Shown piece after piece: positions 23,976-33,342 of a DNA stretch of 64,000 bases; the stretch's first letter is position 1, and the number at the start of each line of letters is the position of its first letter. The notes beneath the pieces were generated by a model that did no database searches, was not told where the DNA came from, and saw nothing but the letters and a program-made list of their open reading frames with translations. Location: positions 11,101,501 through 11,165,500 of the forward strand of contig NZ_CP069338.1 in the NCBI RefSeq assembly GCF_016859125.1, given 5' to 3'. The position numbers were made by a program, and so were the translations under genes. Source of the stretch: Archangium violaceum. Lineage in GTDB: Bacteria > Myxococcota > Myxococcia > Myxococcales > Myxococcaceae.

Positions 23976-24794
23976 ATGCGGATGACCTGGTCAGAGCTTC
24001 TTGAGGCCCCCCCTCCCTTGTCGATGCCGGGCTTGCTCGCGTTTATGGAGCGATGGAAGCCCGGTAGCACGCAGGGCTTCGAACCGGCCACGGCCGACCA
24101 GATTGCCGCCCTGGCCAAGCCACATGGAGGGCTCAACGCGCTGCCTCGCGTTTATCGCGAGTTCCTGGAGACGATGGGCGCATCGACTGGCAGCCTGCGG
24201 TTGTCGTTCGGCACAACCTCTATTTCGGCGCTGCTGGAGGACCGCAAAGACCTGCAACGGGAGCGGCCTGATGCTCGCCGGTATCTCAGGTTCACCATGG
24301 GCGAGGAGGATGAGTATAATAGTACCGGGAGGCGCGACACGGACGACTTCTTCGAACTCACCCGCCCGACACCCGACGGACGGGACGCGGCAATCATCCG
24401 AATTCACGAAGAGGACCTAATCCGTGGGATGGGTGAGGTAGAGCAACCTTTCCCGACCTTCTCCGACTGGCTACGAACGATCATCGTATCCAGGGTCGTC
24501 TTTGAAGCTGAACCGAAGGAGCAGACGCGGTACTACAGCCTTGGGGCGAAACCTGAGGCTCCGTCCAAGGCGTATGAGTTCCTTACGCGCCTGGGATTCT
24601 CGCTCACCGAACTCGGGGCTTCGTCGGCGGTGATTCCTCTTGAGCACCCAGGGTACGGCGTGATTGCCCTTGTCGATGCGCCTACCGCATCAATCCCAAG
24701 TACGGGACTGAGATTGCGTGCGCGTGACAAGACCCAACAAGCGCTCCTCAATGAAGTCATCGCGGACCACAAGCAGGCGTTGCGCGGTGGTTGA
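23976..24794 (+). CDS. SMI1/KNR4 (SUKH-type) immunity-like protein
   Basis: The protein is 272 residues from ATG 23976. SUKH features are ATADQIAALAKPHGGLNALP, RVYREFLETMGASTGSL and a second half with FPTFSDWLRTIIVSRVV. SUKH proteins neutralise many secreted nuclease toxins. As the last gene of the cargo cluster, lying one fragment downstream of the DUF4150 effector, it may be a second or orphan immunity gene. Codon use is less GC-biased than in the upstream adaptors. Confidence 0.7.
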   Translation: MRMTWSELLEAPPPLSMPGLLAFMERWKPGSTQGFEPATADQIAALAKPHGGLNALPRVYREFLETMGASTGSLRLSFGTTSISALLEDRKDLQRERPDARRYLRFTMGEEDEYNSTGRRDTDDFFELTRPTPDGRDAAIIRIHEEDLIRGMGEVEQPFPTFSDWLRTIIVSRVVFEAEPKEQTRYYSLGAKPEAPSKAYEFLTRLGFSLTELGASSAVIPLEHPGYGVIALVDAPTASIPSTGLRLRARDKTQQALLNEVIADHKQALRGG

Positions 24795-25049
24795 CAGGGT
24801 CCGCTGCGCCTATAGTCTGACAATGTCGATCAACGCCAAGTCGCTGCGGGGAGACGCTGGCGGCGCCCATGTGACAACGAGAGGCCGCTGCCAGATTCTT
24901 CCTTCCGCCGCGATTGGCAAAGCGTTGACGAGGTCGAGAGCCGAAGCGAAGGTGGCGAACGGCGCCTGACACAGGCCGCCCGAACTGCGGGGCCGGTGGT
25001 GGAGGAGGCCGGCCGCAGCCCCAGTTGCGCCAGGCCCCCGCCAAGGAGT

Positions 25050-25610
25050 TATCAGAAGGCGATCACTGCCTGTGAAGCCTCGGGCGGCAAGACCAAGCTC
25101 ATCTTCCACGGCACCAGCAAGATGACCGGCAGCAAGTCGAAGAGGGACTTCGAGATCGACATCCGCCTGGAGGCCTCCGGGCAGTCGGAGAGTTCCTGCA
25201 CGCCCATCTCCGCCACCTCGGCCTGGGAGTACAAGGGGAACGTCGACGGGGCGGACACCTCCTTCGGCGATGGAAGGCAGACCTGGAACGGCTCGGGCCG
25301 CATCGGCGACAGCCAGTCCGGTGTGATCGAGGTGGAGACGAAGGCGGAGGTGGTGGATGGCTCGGTGTGCGACTCCGAGGCGGCCTCGGGCAGCACCACC
25401 GTCAAATCGGGCGGTCACACCGCCGTCATCCAGTACGATGGCGCGACGGACTGCGAGGACTCCAGCACCGTGCAGTGGAGCCTCGATGGGAAGGCCTCGG
25501 CGGAGATGGAAGGCGTCCGCTGCTCGGCCGCCAGTGGCCCCGCCTTCTCGGCGTGGAGCCTGGCCCTGCTCGGCGCGCTGGGGTTGATGCGCCGCCGCGC
25601 CCGGCGCTGA
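25050..25610 (+). pseudogene. 5'-truncated duplicate of the MYXO-CTERM-like protein gene
   Basis: The frame YQKAITACEASGGKTKLIFH onward equals residues about 125-310 of the protein at 7393, including the C-terminal sorting tail, but the signal peptide and first 124 residues are missing. An in-frame upstream start (near 24996) would give a cytosolic 204-residue product with no secretion signal, so it is most likely non-functional. Confidence 0.85.
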
Positions 25611-26054
25611 GCCCCGCCGCTTCCCGGCTCACGCCTCCGGAGTGGGTCCCTTCGCCGCCGGGACCCCCGGATAATCCAGCGCGGGACTCTCGATGGTCTG
25701 GTTCATTCAGGGGACCAGCTCTCCCGCGAGCAGGGGCGGAGCCGGGGCTGGAGGAGGAGAGCCCAGCCATTGCCGCGACGGAGGAGGAGCCGAGGAAGGA
25801 GCGCACACCCCGTTTGGACCAGGCCGGGCTGCTGCGCCGCGTGGTGTTGAGGCTCGAGCCACCCCAGCCAAGAGAGCCAGGTCCCTGCCGCGCACCTCCT
25901 GGGAGCGCGGCCAGGGCCGGCGTGTACCCCAACGGGCTGCGCGGCCTGTCCACCGGCCGGGCTCACTGCTCGGGCGGCCCCGTCAGCGGCCCTGCTCGGC
26001 TCCTCCGCTCCAGTCCACCACCTCTCAACAGGCCTTCAATCCTTCCTATGCTCT
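25050..26054 (+). repeat. 1,005-bp direct repeat, right copy
   Basis: This is the second copy of 7765-8769 with one difference noticed. It carries the 3' part of the exported-protein gene and its downstream 444 bp, and ends at the same CTATGCTCT. Homologous recombination with the left copy would excise 17,285 bp. The sequence from 25611 to 26208 contains this repeat and no intact gene. The 255 bp before it (24795-25049) hold nothing I can identify. Confidence 0.95.
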
Positions 26055-26208
26055 TTGGCGAGTGATTCCCCGAGGCCGTCACGACATCGCGAAGCAGGGC
26101 AAGCACCCGCTGAGTGTCCTGGGGCAGACGCCCCCCCGGGTTGGCCGTGGCCAAAGGGGTACAGTCGAGGGTTGACCGGGCGGGGCGACGAGGTGATACG
26201 CGGCGATC

Positions 26209-26505
26209 ATGTTCCGCGCACAGCTGGTGTGGCTCGTCTTCGCCTTCGGGATGGGCACCCTCCTGCCTGTCCAGACAGGGATGAACGTTCGGCTCCGGGA
26301 GGTGGTCGGCAGTCCGTACCGGGCCTCCCTGGTCAGCTTCTTCGTCGGCACCGTGGCGCTGCTGGTGCTCGTGCTGCTCACGCGCGCGGAGCCGTCCGAG
26401 AGAAGTCCCCCCGCATCCACCGCGCCGCCGCCTCTCGAAATGCCGCGAAAGTGCCCAGACACAGGGGATGGAAGAGGGACTCGAGGCAGGCGACGGATGC
26501 AGTAG
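26209..26505 (+). pseudogene. N-terminal remnant of a DMT-family (YdcZ/DUF606) transporter
   Basis: ATG 26209 begins MFRAQLVWLVFAFGMGTLLP, then VQTGMNVRLREVVGSPYRAS and LVSFFVGTVALLVLVLLTRA. These are the first two membrane helices of YdcZ-type small transporters, with Q-G-N-LR/GSP motifs. After about residue 65 the frame becomes non-membrane, low-complexity sequence. Roughly half of the usual 140-150 residues, including later helices, is lost. Confidence 0.7.
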
Positions 26506-26515
26506 GCTGCGGGTC

Positions 26516-27667
26516 ATGAAAGCCCACGTCATCATGCTGATGCTGGCCGGTGCGGAGCCGGCAACGGAACCCGCGCCGGAGCCGCTGTACGTCCAGGCCT
26601 CCACCGTGAACGTCCGCGAGAAGCCTGCTCCCTCGGGCACGCTCGTGGGAACACCGCGCATCGGAACCATGTGCACCCGCGTCTCCACGCAAGAGGACTG
26701 GACGGAGGTGGATTGCGCGGGTGTCCGGGGGTGGGTGAAGTCGGAGTTCCTGGCTGCGCGCAGGCCAGATCCGGCCCCGCTCCTCGCCACGTTCCAGGAC
26801 GAGGCCCTGCCCCTCAAGGAGCGGCTCACCGCGGCCAACCGGCTCCTCGCGCTGGGAGGCCCCGAGGCCCGCTCCATCACCTCACGCGTGAAGGATGTCT
26901 TCGTACGCAACGACCTCGCGAACCTGCGGGAGGTGCGCGGCACGAAGCGCTTCAAGACGAAGCCGGTGAAGCTCCAGTGCACCCCGGCCAACGCCTCGGC
27001 GCAGGAGGTGGGAAAGGCCCTGGGGGCCGCGCTCTTCGAGGAGAGCAAGGGGTGGCACCACGTCGAATACGACGCGGGGACGGGAGACTTCCTCGGCATC
27101 GCGGCGGTCCCCGGTGGCGAGCTGCGCGTGGCGGGAGGCCGCGTGAAACCGGCCGCGCCGAAGTGCTCGGCGGTTGTCGAGATGGACTACCGCGCCCGTG
27201 TCGACGCCTCGCTGGAGGTGGCCCTCCTCGGCCAGGAGGTGCCCCCGCCCGAGAAGCGGCCCGCCCGGACCCCGGAGCACAAGCTGGTTGCGAAGCTGGT
27301 GGGCGAGTACCGCCGCGTCGACCGGGTGCGCAGCCAGTACATGCGCACCTGCCCCATGCCGAGAGGCGTCCACATCTCCCAGCAGGGCTTCGAACTCGGC
27401 AACATCTACCTCGACCAGATCATGGACGGCACCGATCACAAGATCCTCGGGGCGGAGGAGTTGGCGGATGGCACGATCGTCCTGACGTACAAGGGCTTTG
27501 ATGGCTCCGAGCGGCACCTGTCCATGAAGTACCCCGCGCTCCAGGATGAGGGATACACCTTCGGCTACGCCGGCATCGAAGGTTCGGAGAAGGAGCTGGT
27601 CATGCGTTCGAGGGCGGCCCAGCGGCTCCCGGAAGACGAGGAGAGTTGCAACTTCAGCCCCGAGTAG
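26516..27667 (+). CDS. SH3-domain protein of unknown function
   Basis: The protein is 383 residues, ATG 26516. After a short hydrophobic start (MKAHVIMLMLAGAEP) and a proline/glutamate linker, residues about 25-80 form a bacterial SH3 domain (LYVQASTVNVREKPAPSGTL, then DWTEVDCAGVRGWVKSEFL). The remaining 300 residues are unassigned but contain paired cysteines (KLQCTPAN, KCSAV, RTCPMPRG). It is probably exported. No operon partner lies nearby: the preceding stub is broken and the next gene is on the other strand. Confidence 0.7.
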   Translation: MKAHVIMLMLAGAEPATEPAPEPLYVQASTVNVREKPAPSGTLVGTPRIGTMCTRVSTQEDWTEVDCAGVRGWVKSEFLAARRPDPAPLLATFQDEALPLKERLTAANRLLALGGPEARSITSRVKDVFVRNDLANLREVRGTKRFKTKPVKLQCTPANASAQEVGKALGAALFEESKGWHHVEYDAGTGDFLGIAAVPGGELRVAGGRVKPAAPKCSAVVEMDYRARVDASLEVALLGQEVPPPEKRPARTPEHKLVAKLVGEYRRVDRVRSQYMRTCPMPRGVHISQQGFELGNIYLDQIMDGTDHKILGAEELADGTIVLTYKGFDGSERHLSMKYPALQDEGYTFGYAGIEGSEKELVMRSRAAQRLPEDEESCNFSPE

Positions 27668-27702
27668 TTTCGGGCCCCGACTCGTCTCGAGACCTCGGAG
27701 AG

Positions 27703-27753
27703 GGTGTCAAGCAACTCGTCCGACAGCGCGCCCCCCACGAGTCGTCTGACACC
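27703..27753. repeat. Inverted GGTGTCA ends (hairpin)
   Basis: GGTGTCAAGCAACTCGT (27703-27719) and ACGAGTCGTCTGACACC (27737-27753) are inverted copies matching at 13 of 17 positions around a 17-base loop. The same terminus occurs at 53364-53380. It sits between two convergent genes, so it may also serve as a bidirectional terminator, but its resemblance to other GGTGTCA sites argues for a collapsed mobile element. Confidence 0.5.
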
Positions 27754-27866
27754 TGGAGCAGGTACTTCTGTCAGGAATCGGGACTCGCGGCGACGTGCAA
27801 CCCATCGTGGCATTGGCGGTGGAGCTGCGGGAGCGCGGTCAAGCGCCAGCAGGTTTCGGCCTGCCC

Positions 27867-29225
27867 CTACTCCGCCTCCTCCTCGCGCGCCAGGCCGTAC
27901 TTCCTCAACTTGTCGTGCAGGGTGGCGCGGCCGATGTCCAGCAGCCGTGCCGCCTCGCTGCGGTTGCCGTGCGCCTCCTCCAGCGCGGCGACGATGAGGG
28001 CCCGCTCGTACGCCTCCACCTTCTCCTTGAGACCCGCTCGCGGACTACCCTCGTGGTGCTCCTGCCCCGGCCCTCCCGGCAGCAGCGACAGGTCCAGCGT
28101 CCCGTCCGGGCTCATCGCCACCGCGCTCTCCAGCGCATTCTCCAGCTCGCGCACGTTGCCCGGCCACTTCCACGCCGTCAGCCGCGCCATCAGCTCCGGC
28201 GTCACCTGCACCGCCGGCACGTGGAAGCGCTCGGCGAAACGCGTGAGGAAGTGCTTCGCCAGCGCGGCGAGATCCTCCGGCCGCTCCCGCAGCGGCGGCA
28301 CGTGCAGGTTCACAACCTTCAGCCGGTAGAAGAGATCCTCCCGGAAGCGCCCCTCCTTCACCCGCTGCGCGAGGTCTCGGTGGGTGGCCGCCAGGATGCG
28401 CACGTCCACCGGACAGGCCCGGTCCTCCCCCACCGGCCGCACCTCGCCCTCCTGCAGCACGCGCAGCAGTTTGGCCTGGGTGGCCGGGTCCAACTCGCCC
28501 ACTTCGTCGAGCAGCAGCGTGCCGCCGTCCGCCTCGCGGAACAGGCCCTGCCGCGCGCGCACCGCTCCGGTGAAGGCCCCCCGGGTGTGGCCGAACAGCT
28601 CCGCCTCGGCGAGCTCGGGGGTGAGGGCCGCGCAGTTGAAGCGCACGAAGGGCCGGTCCGCCCGGGCGGAGGCGCGAACCAGCGCCTCGGCGATGCGCTC
28701 CTTGCCCGTGCCGCTCTCGCCGGTGATGAGGACCGTCACGTCGCGCGGCCCCACCCGCTTCACCAGCAGCGCCAGCCGGCTCATCGCCGGCGAGACGAAG
28801 ACGAGCGAGCGCAGCAGGTTCACCTCACCCGCAAGCCGCTCGTTCTCCGCCTCCAGCCGAAGGGTGCCCAGCGCCCGGCGCACCACCGCCAGCACGTCAT
28901 CCACCTCGAAGGGCTTGCGGAAATAGTCCAGCGCGCCGAGCTTCATGGCCTCCACCGCGTGCCGCTCGCTGCCGTGCGCGGTGATGAGGATGACGCGCGG
29001 GACGGGCGAGAGCGCGCGCCCCCGACGCAGCAGCTCCATTCCGTCCACCTTCGGCATCCGCAGGTCGCTGATGACCAGGTCCACCGGGGGCTCGGCGGCC
29101 AGCCGTTGCAGCGCGGCCTCGCCGTCCCCCACCTCCTCCACCTCGAACCCGTCATCCTCGAGCAGCCCACGCAGCGTGTAGCGCACGCCCGCGTCGTCGT
29201 CCGCCACCAGCACTCGCGCCTTCAT
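27867..29225 (-). CDS. NtrC-family sigma-54-dependent response regulator
   Basis: The protein is 452 residues. Receiver domain 1-120 has acceptor D54 (LVISDLRMP) and K105 (FRKPF). The AAA+ domain has Walker A GESGTGKE (169-176), the sigma-54 contact loop GAFTGA (216-221) and Walker B GGTLLLDEVG. The C-terminal Fis-type helix-turn-helix is HGNRSEAARLLDIGRATLHD. Its ATG overlaps the histidine kinase stop (ATGA), so both are translated together. It should activate sigma-54 promoters; the divergent transport operon is a plausible target. Confidence 0.93.
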   Translation of the reverse strand: MKARVLVADDDAGVRYTLRGLLEDDGFEVEEVGDGEAALQRLAAEPPVDLVISDLRMPKVDGMELLRRGRALSPVPRVILITAHGSERHAVEAMKLGALDYFRKPFEVDDVLAVVRRALGTLRLEAENERLAGEVNLLRSLVFVSPAMSRLALLVKRVGPRDVTVLITGESGTGKERIAEALVRASARADRPFVRFNCAALTPELAEAELFGHTRGAFTGAVRARQGLFREADGGTLLLDEVGELDPATQAKLLRVLQEGEVRPVGEDRACPVDVRILAATHRDLAQRVKEGRFREDLFYRLKVVNLHVPPLRERPEDLAALAKHFLTRFAERFHVPAVQVTPELMARLTAWKWPGNVRELENALESAVAMSPDGTLDLSLLPGGPGQEHHEGSPRAGLKEKVEAYERALIVAALEEAHGNRSEAARLLDIGRATLHDKLRKYGLAREEEAE

Positions 29226-30604
29226 GCCATCGCCTCCGTCCTCGACTGCTGAGGCGGCAGCTCCGCGGGCAGCACCAGTTCGGCCACGCAGCCGCCGCCC
29301 TCGCGCGGGTGGAGCTCCAGTTCGCCGCCGTGCTGCCGCGCCAGCGCTCGCGCCAGGGCCAGCCCCAGCCCGTTGCCCTGGGATTTCGTGGTGACGCCCG
29401 GCTCGAAGACACGCCCTCGCACCTCGGGCGCGATCCCCGGCCCCTGGTCGCGCACCTCCACCCGTCCGCCGCCCTCGGGTACAGACAGCACCACCAGCTC
29501 CACCGTGCTCCCGCGAGGGGTGGCCTCCAGTGCGTTCTGCACCAGGTTGATGAGCACCTGCGTCACCTTGCGCGGATCGCACCAGACGGCCACCGGCCGC
29601 TCGGCGAAGAGGCGCAGACCCACGCCCCGCTCGCCCGCCATGCCCTCGTGCAGCTCCACCACCTGCCGGCACAACCCCTCCAGCGAGGTGCGCTGCTCGT
29701 GGAGCGGGAGCAGGGGCCGGGAGAAGTTGAGGAAGCCCTCCAGAATCTCCTGCATCCGGTCCACCTCGCGCCGCAGCACCGCCAGGCGCTCGGCCGGCTT
29801 GCCCTCCACGTCCCGCGCTACCATGGCGGCCAGGCCCTTCACGCTGGCCAGCGGATTCTTCAGCTCGTGGGCAATCTCCCCGCTGAGCCGGGTGAGCGTG
29901 TCGATGGCCTCGGTGTGGATGCGCAGCGTCTCGTCGCGCGCGGCCAGCGCGTCCTTCACCATGCCCTGGAAGATGCCCCGCAGGATGGAGCCACCGCCGG
30001 CGGAATACGCCACCAGCACGCTCAGCACCGTCACGTGGGACAGCAGCAGGGCGTTATTGTGCCCGGCCCGTGCACCGCCCCCGTAGAGCTGCGGCAGCAG
30101 GTCCGGCACCACCCCGGTGAAGGAGACCGCGGCCAGCCCCCACAGCGTCGCCACATGCAAGAGCGCGAGAACCCACGCACCTCGAGTGGTGGTGAAGAGG
30201 GAGATGAAGAAGCTCACCATGAGCAGCACCGGCGTGAGCGGCCCCTCGAGCCCGCCCGTCACCAGGAGCATGCCCCAATGAATCGGGAGGCCGACGCCGA
30301 TGACGTAGGTGAACAGGAGTTTCTGGCGCGGCGTGCGGCGCAGGTAGTGGTGAATCTCGATGCCCTCGACCACCACGTAGAGTCCCAGCATCCCCCCGAG
30401 CAGCCACTTGCGCCAGACAGCCGGCTCTTGCACGAGGAAATAGAGGAGGATGATGAGGGTCGGCGGCGCCATGTAGATGCGGATGCGCGCCATGCGCATG
30501 AATTGGCGGGCGATGGCCTCGCGCTGCACCTGCTCGAGGACGCTCGGTGGCGGGGAGGCGGGGGAGGGGTTCACGGCGTCTCCTCGGTGGGCGGACTCCT
30601 TCAT
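29222..30604 (-). CDS. Membrane-bound sensor histidine kinase
   Basis: The protein is 460 residues from ATG 30604. Five or six hydrophobic segments occupy residues about 42-205 (PPTLIILLYFLV, WLLGGMLGLYVVVE, LLFTYVIGVG, VLLMVSFFISLF, VLALLHVATLWGLAAVSF, LLLSHVTVLSVLVAYS). H-box LSGEIAHELKNPLASVKG has phospho-acceptor H246. Then come N-box NLVQNALEA, G1 DQGPGIAP and G2 GNGLGLALARA. No periplasmic sensor domain, so it may sense through the membrane bundle. It is the cognate partner of the NtrC-type regulator just downstream. Confidence 0.92.
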   Translation of the reverse strand: MKESAHRGDAVNPSPASPPPSVLEQVQREAIARQFMRMARIRIYMAPPTLIILLYFLVQEPAVWRKWLLGGMLGLYVVVEGIEIHHYLRRTPRQKLLFTYVIGVGLPIHWGMLLVTGGLEGPLTPVLLMVSFFISLFTTTRGAWVLALLHVATLWGLAAVSFTGVVPDLLPQLYGGGARAGHNNALLLSHVTVLSVLVAYSAGGGSILRGIFQGMVKDALAARDETLRIHTEAIDTLTRLSGEIAHELKNPLASVKGLAAMVARDVEGKPAERLAVLRREVDRMQEILEGFLNFSRPLLPLHEQRTSLEGLCRQVVELHEGMAGERGVGLRLFAERPVAVWCDPRKVTQVLINLVQNALEATPRGSTVELVVLSVPEGGGRVEVRDQGPGIAPEVRGRVFEPGVTTKSQGNGLGLALARALARQHGGELELHPREGGGCVAELVLPAELPPQQSRTEAMA

Positions 30605-30853
30605 CCTACGTCCGAGCTGCAAGCCGGATGCACGCCCTTCGTGCTCCCTCGCCCAGATGGGCCCGCCTGCCCCCACGGGGGCGCTGTTCGGAAACCCGGC
30701 ACCCCGCCCCCCTGGGAGTGACGGAGGTCCGGACAGCCAGCCCCCTCACCCCGCCTCTTTTCAGGAGGGAGAGGGGCATTGGCATGGGAGGTGCTCATGG
30801 GGTCGCCCAGGTCGCCGGCGATGGTGCGCTGGCCAGCCCTCCTGGAGCACTCG

Positions 30854-32065
30854 ATGTGGCCCCTCTTCCGCATTGCCCTTCGCAACGTTGCCCGTAACCG
30901 CCGCCGTACCCTCATCACCCTCGCGGCCCTCCTGGTGGGCGTCGGGGCGGCCGTGCTCACCCGCGCCATGATGAACGGGCTGCAGCGGGCCATGGTGACG
31001 AACATCACCACCAGCGCCACCGGAGCCCTGCAGGTGCACCGGGCGGGATACCTGGACAACGTCCTCTCCACCCCGCTGACGATGGACTTCGCCATCGACG
31101 AGGCCTTCCTCGCACGGGTGCGCGCCGTCGAGGGCGTCAAGGCGGTGTCCCCGCGCATCCAGTTCGCCGGCTCCCTCGGCGCCAACGACGAGAGCCTCTT
31201 CCTCGCCGCCACCGCCATGGACCCCACCGCCGAGAGCGCGGTATGCCCCAATCGCGCGAGCACCTTCACACCGGGCTCTCGCTTCGACTCCCCCGACGGC
31301 ATCCTGCTCGCCGAGACGGTCGCCAACGCGCTCGGCACACAACAGGGCGGCGAGGCGGTGTTCCTCGCCCCGGATCGCGACGGCACCCTCAACGGCGAGC
31401 TGGTGCACGTCACCGGCGCCACCCGCTCGGTCATGCCCGACGAGCCGAAGACGGCCGTGGTTCCGCTGGCGCTCGCCCAGCGTCTGCTGCGCATGGAGGG
31501 GCGCGCCACCGAGCTCGCCGTGGCGGTGCACCGGCTGGAGGAGGCGCCCCAGGTGGCCGCCCGCCTGCGCGAGGCGCTCGGCCCCGACTACGAGGTCCAC
31601 ACCTGGGACGACATCCTCGTCCAGGTGAAGGAGAACAAGGCGCGCGATGACGCCTCCATGGGCCTCATCGCCGCCGTCTTCCTGGTCCTGATGCTGCTCG
31701 GTGTGGCCAACACCCTGTTGATGAGCGCGATCGAGCGCACGCGCGAGATCGGCACCATGATGGCGGTGGGCCTCCGGCGCGGGAAGGTGATGGGCCTCTT
31801 CCTCGCGGAGGCGGTGGTCCTGGGCGCGACGGGGAGCACGCTGGGCGCGTTGCTCGGCGCCGGCCTCAGCGCGTGGCTGAACCACCGCGGCATCCTCTTC
31901 ACCGCCCCCACGATCAGCGTCCCCTTCGACATCCGCCCCTACGTGGACGTGGGCTACCTGGTGCGCATCGTCCTGCTCGCCACCGCCGGCGCGGCCGTCT
32001 TCTCCCTCTATCCCGCCTGGCGCGCCAGCCGCCTGCGCCCCGTCGAGGCGCTCGCCGGCCGCTGA
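30854..32065 (+). CDS. FtsX-type ABC transporter permease (LolC/E- or MacB-like), first copy
   Basis: The protein is 403 residues from ATG 30854 (GGAG at 30843); the longer frame from 30779 lacks such a site. It has one N-terminal membrane helix (LITLAALLVGVGAAVL), a large periplasmic domain, then three C-terminal helices with the FtsX motif ERTREIGTMMAVGLRRGKVM. It belongs to mechanotransmission ABC systems that extract lipoproteins or export lipids. It pairs with the second permease 24 bp downstream and shares several blocks with it. Confidence 0.9.
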   Translation: MWPLFRIALRNVARNRRRTLITLAALLVGVGAAVLTRAMMNGLQRAMVTNITTSATGALQVHRAGYLDNVLSTPLTMDFAIDEAFLARVRAVEGVKAVSPRIQFAGSLGANDESLFLAATAMDPTAESAVCPNRASTFTPGSRFDSPDGILLAETVANALGTQQGGEAVFLAPDRDGTLNGELVHVTGATRSVMPDEPKTAVVPLALAQRLLRMEGRATELAVAVHRLEEAPQVAARLREALGPDYEVHTWDDILVQVKENKARDDASMGLIAAVFLVLMLLGVANTLLMSAIERTREIGTMMAVGLRRGKVMGLFLAEAVVLGATGSTLGALLGAGLSAWLNHRGILFTAPTISVPFDIRPYVDVGYLVRIVLLATAGAAVFSLYPAWRASRLRPVEALAGR

Positions 32066-32089
32066 CCCACCCCTATCCCTGGAGACCCC

Positions 32090-33307
32090 ATGACTCCGCT
32101 CCTGATGCTCGCCGTGCGCAACGTGGCCCGCAGCAAGGCCCGAAGCGCCCTCACCACCGGCGCCGTGACCTTCGGCATCCTGATGACGCTGCTGATCGGC
32201 GCCTTCATCCACGGCACGCAGCGCTACCTCATCGATGAAACGGTGAAGTCCTCCGTGGGCGCCCTGCAGGTGCACCACAAGGGCTACTTCGAGCAGCGCG
32301 ACCGCCAGCCGCTCAAGCTGGATCTCGAGGAGGGGGGCGCCCTGGAGGACGCCATGCGCCGCGTCCCCGGCGTGGCCGCCGTCACCCCGCGGCTCGTCTT
32401 CTCCGGCCTGGTGAGCAACGGCAGCTCCGCCACCCTCTTCATGGCCCAGGGCATCGACCCGGAGCGCGAGAAGCAGGTGCTGCCGTGGGCCACCCAGCAG
32501 GTGCGCGGCACCCGCCTCTCCGCCGATACCCCCCGCAGCGCCCTGATGGGCGGCGAACTGGCCACGGCCCTCGGCGCCGAGCCGGGCGCCACCCTCACCC
32601 TGCAGGCCACCACGAAGGGGGGAAAGGAGAACGTCCTGGACGTGGACGTGGCCGGCACGCTGTCGGGCAGCGTGCTCGCCCTGAGCAAGCGCGTCCTCTA
32701 CGTGCCCCTTCCTTTCGCGCAGGAGCTGCTGCGCATGCGGGGCCGCGCCACCGAGTACGTGGTGGCCGTGGAGGAGGGCGCGGACGTGGACCAGGTGGCC
32801 GTTGGCCTGCGTGCGGCGCTCGGTGCGGACTACGAGGTGCGCACCTGGCGCGAGCTGCAGCCCGCCGTGGGCGAGGCCATCCGCATCCAGCGCACCATCC
32901 TGCTGTTCATCGGCGCGCTCTTCCTCCTCATCGCCATCTTCGGCGTGGCCAACACGCTGCTGATGAGCGTGCTGGAGCGCACCCGCGAGATTGGAACCAT
33001 GATGGCGGTGGGCGTGCGGCGCGGGAGGATTGCCCTCCTCTTCGTCCTGGAGGCCGTGGTGCAGGCGCTGTTCGGCGCCGCGCTCGGCGTGGGGGGGGCC
33101 TATGGACTGGTGGCCCTCGCGGTGACGAGGGGCGGATTCACCATACCCACCGACAAGACGCAGGCCTTCACGCTGATCCCCGAGGTGGCCGGCTACCAGG
33201 TGGCCATCGCGGTGGCGGCCGCCACCGTGGGCGCCTGCCTCGCCGCCGTCTCGCCCGCCCTGCGCGCCGCGCGCCTGCGCCCCGTGGAGGCGCTGCGCGG
33301 AGCGTGA
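32090..33307 (+). CDS. FtsX-type ABC transporter permease, second copy
   Basis: The protein is 405 residues and a paralogue of the preceding permease: the same SSVGALQVHHKGYFE start of the periplasmic domain, FSGLVSNGSSATLF, and LERTREIGTMMAVGVRRGRI before the last helices. Two different permeases plus one ATPase suggest a LolCDE-like heterodimer. Intact. The following gene (LolA-like) starts 35 bp later, consistent with one operon 30854-36327. Confidence 0.9.
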   Translation: MTPLLMLAVRNVARSKARSALTTGAVTFGILMTLLIGAFIHGTQRYLIDETVKSSVGALQVHHKGYFEQRDRQPLKLDLEEGGALEDAMRRVPGVAAVTPRLVFSGLVSNGSSATLFMAQGIDPEREKQVLPWATQQVRGTRLSADTPRSALMGGELATALGAEPGATLTLQATTKGGKENVLDVDVAGTLSGSVLALSKRVLYVPLPFAQELLRMRGRATEYVVAVEEGADVDQVAVGLRAALGADYEVRTWRELQPAVGEAIRIQRTILLFIGALFLLIAIFGVANTLLMSVLERTREIGTMMAVGVRRGRIALLFVLEAVVQALFGAALGVGGAYGLVALAVTRGGFTIPTDKTQAFTLIPEVAGYQVAIAVAAATVGACLAAVSPALRAARLRPVEALRGA

Positions 33308-33342
33308 CGTTTCCCCACCCCGATTTCCCGAGGAACAAAACC

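Noticed and set aside
27795-29252. A 485-codon plus-strand open frame opposite the NtrC-type regulator
   Set aside because: It is histidine/glutamine/arginine-rich without domains and exactly mirrors the regulator; similar shadows occur opposite the histidine kinase and the barrel gene.
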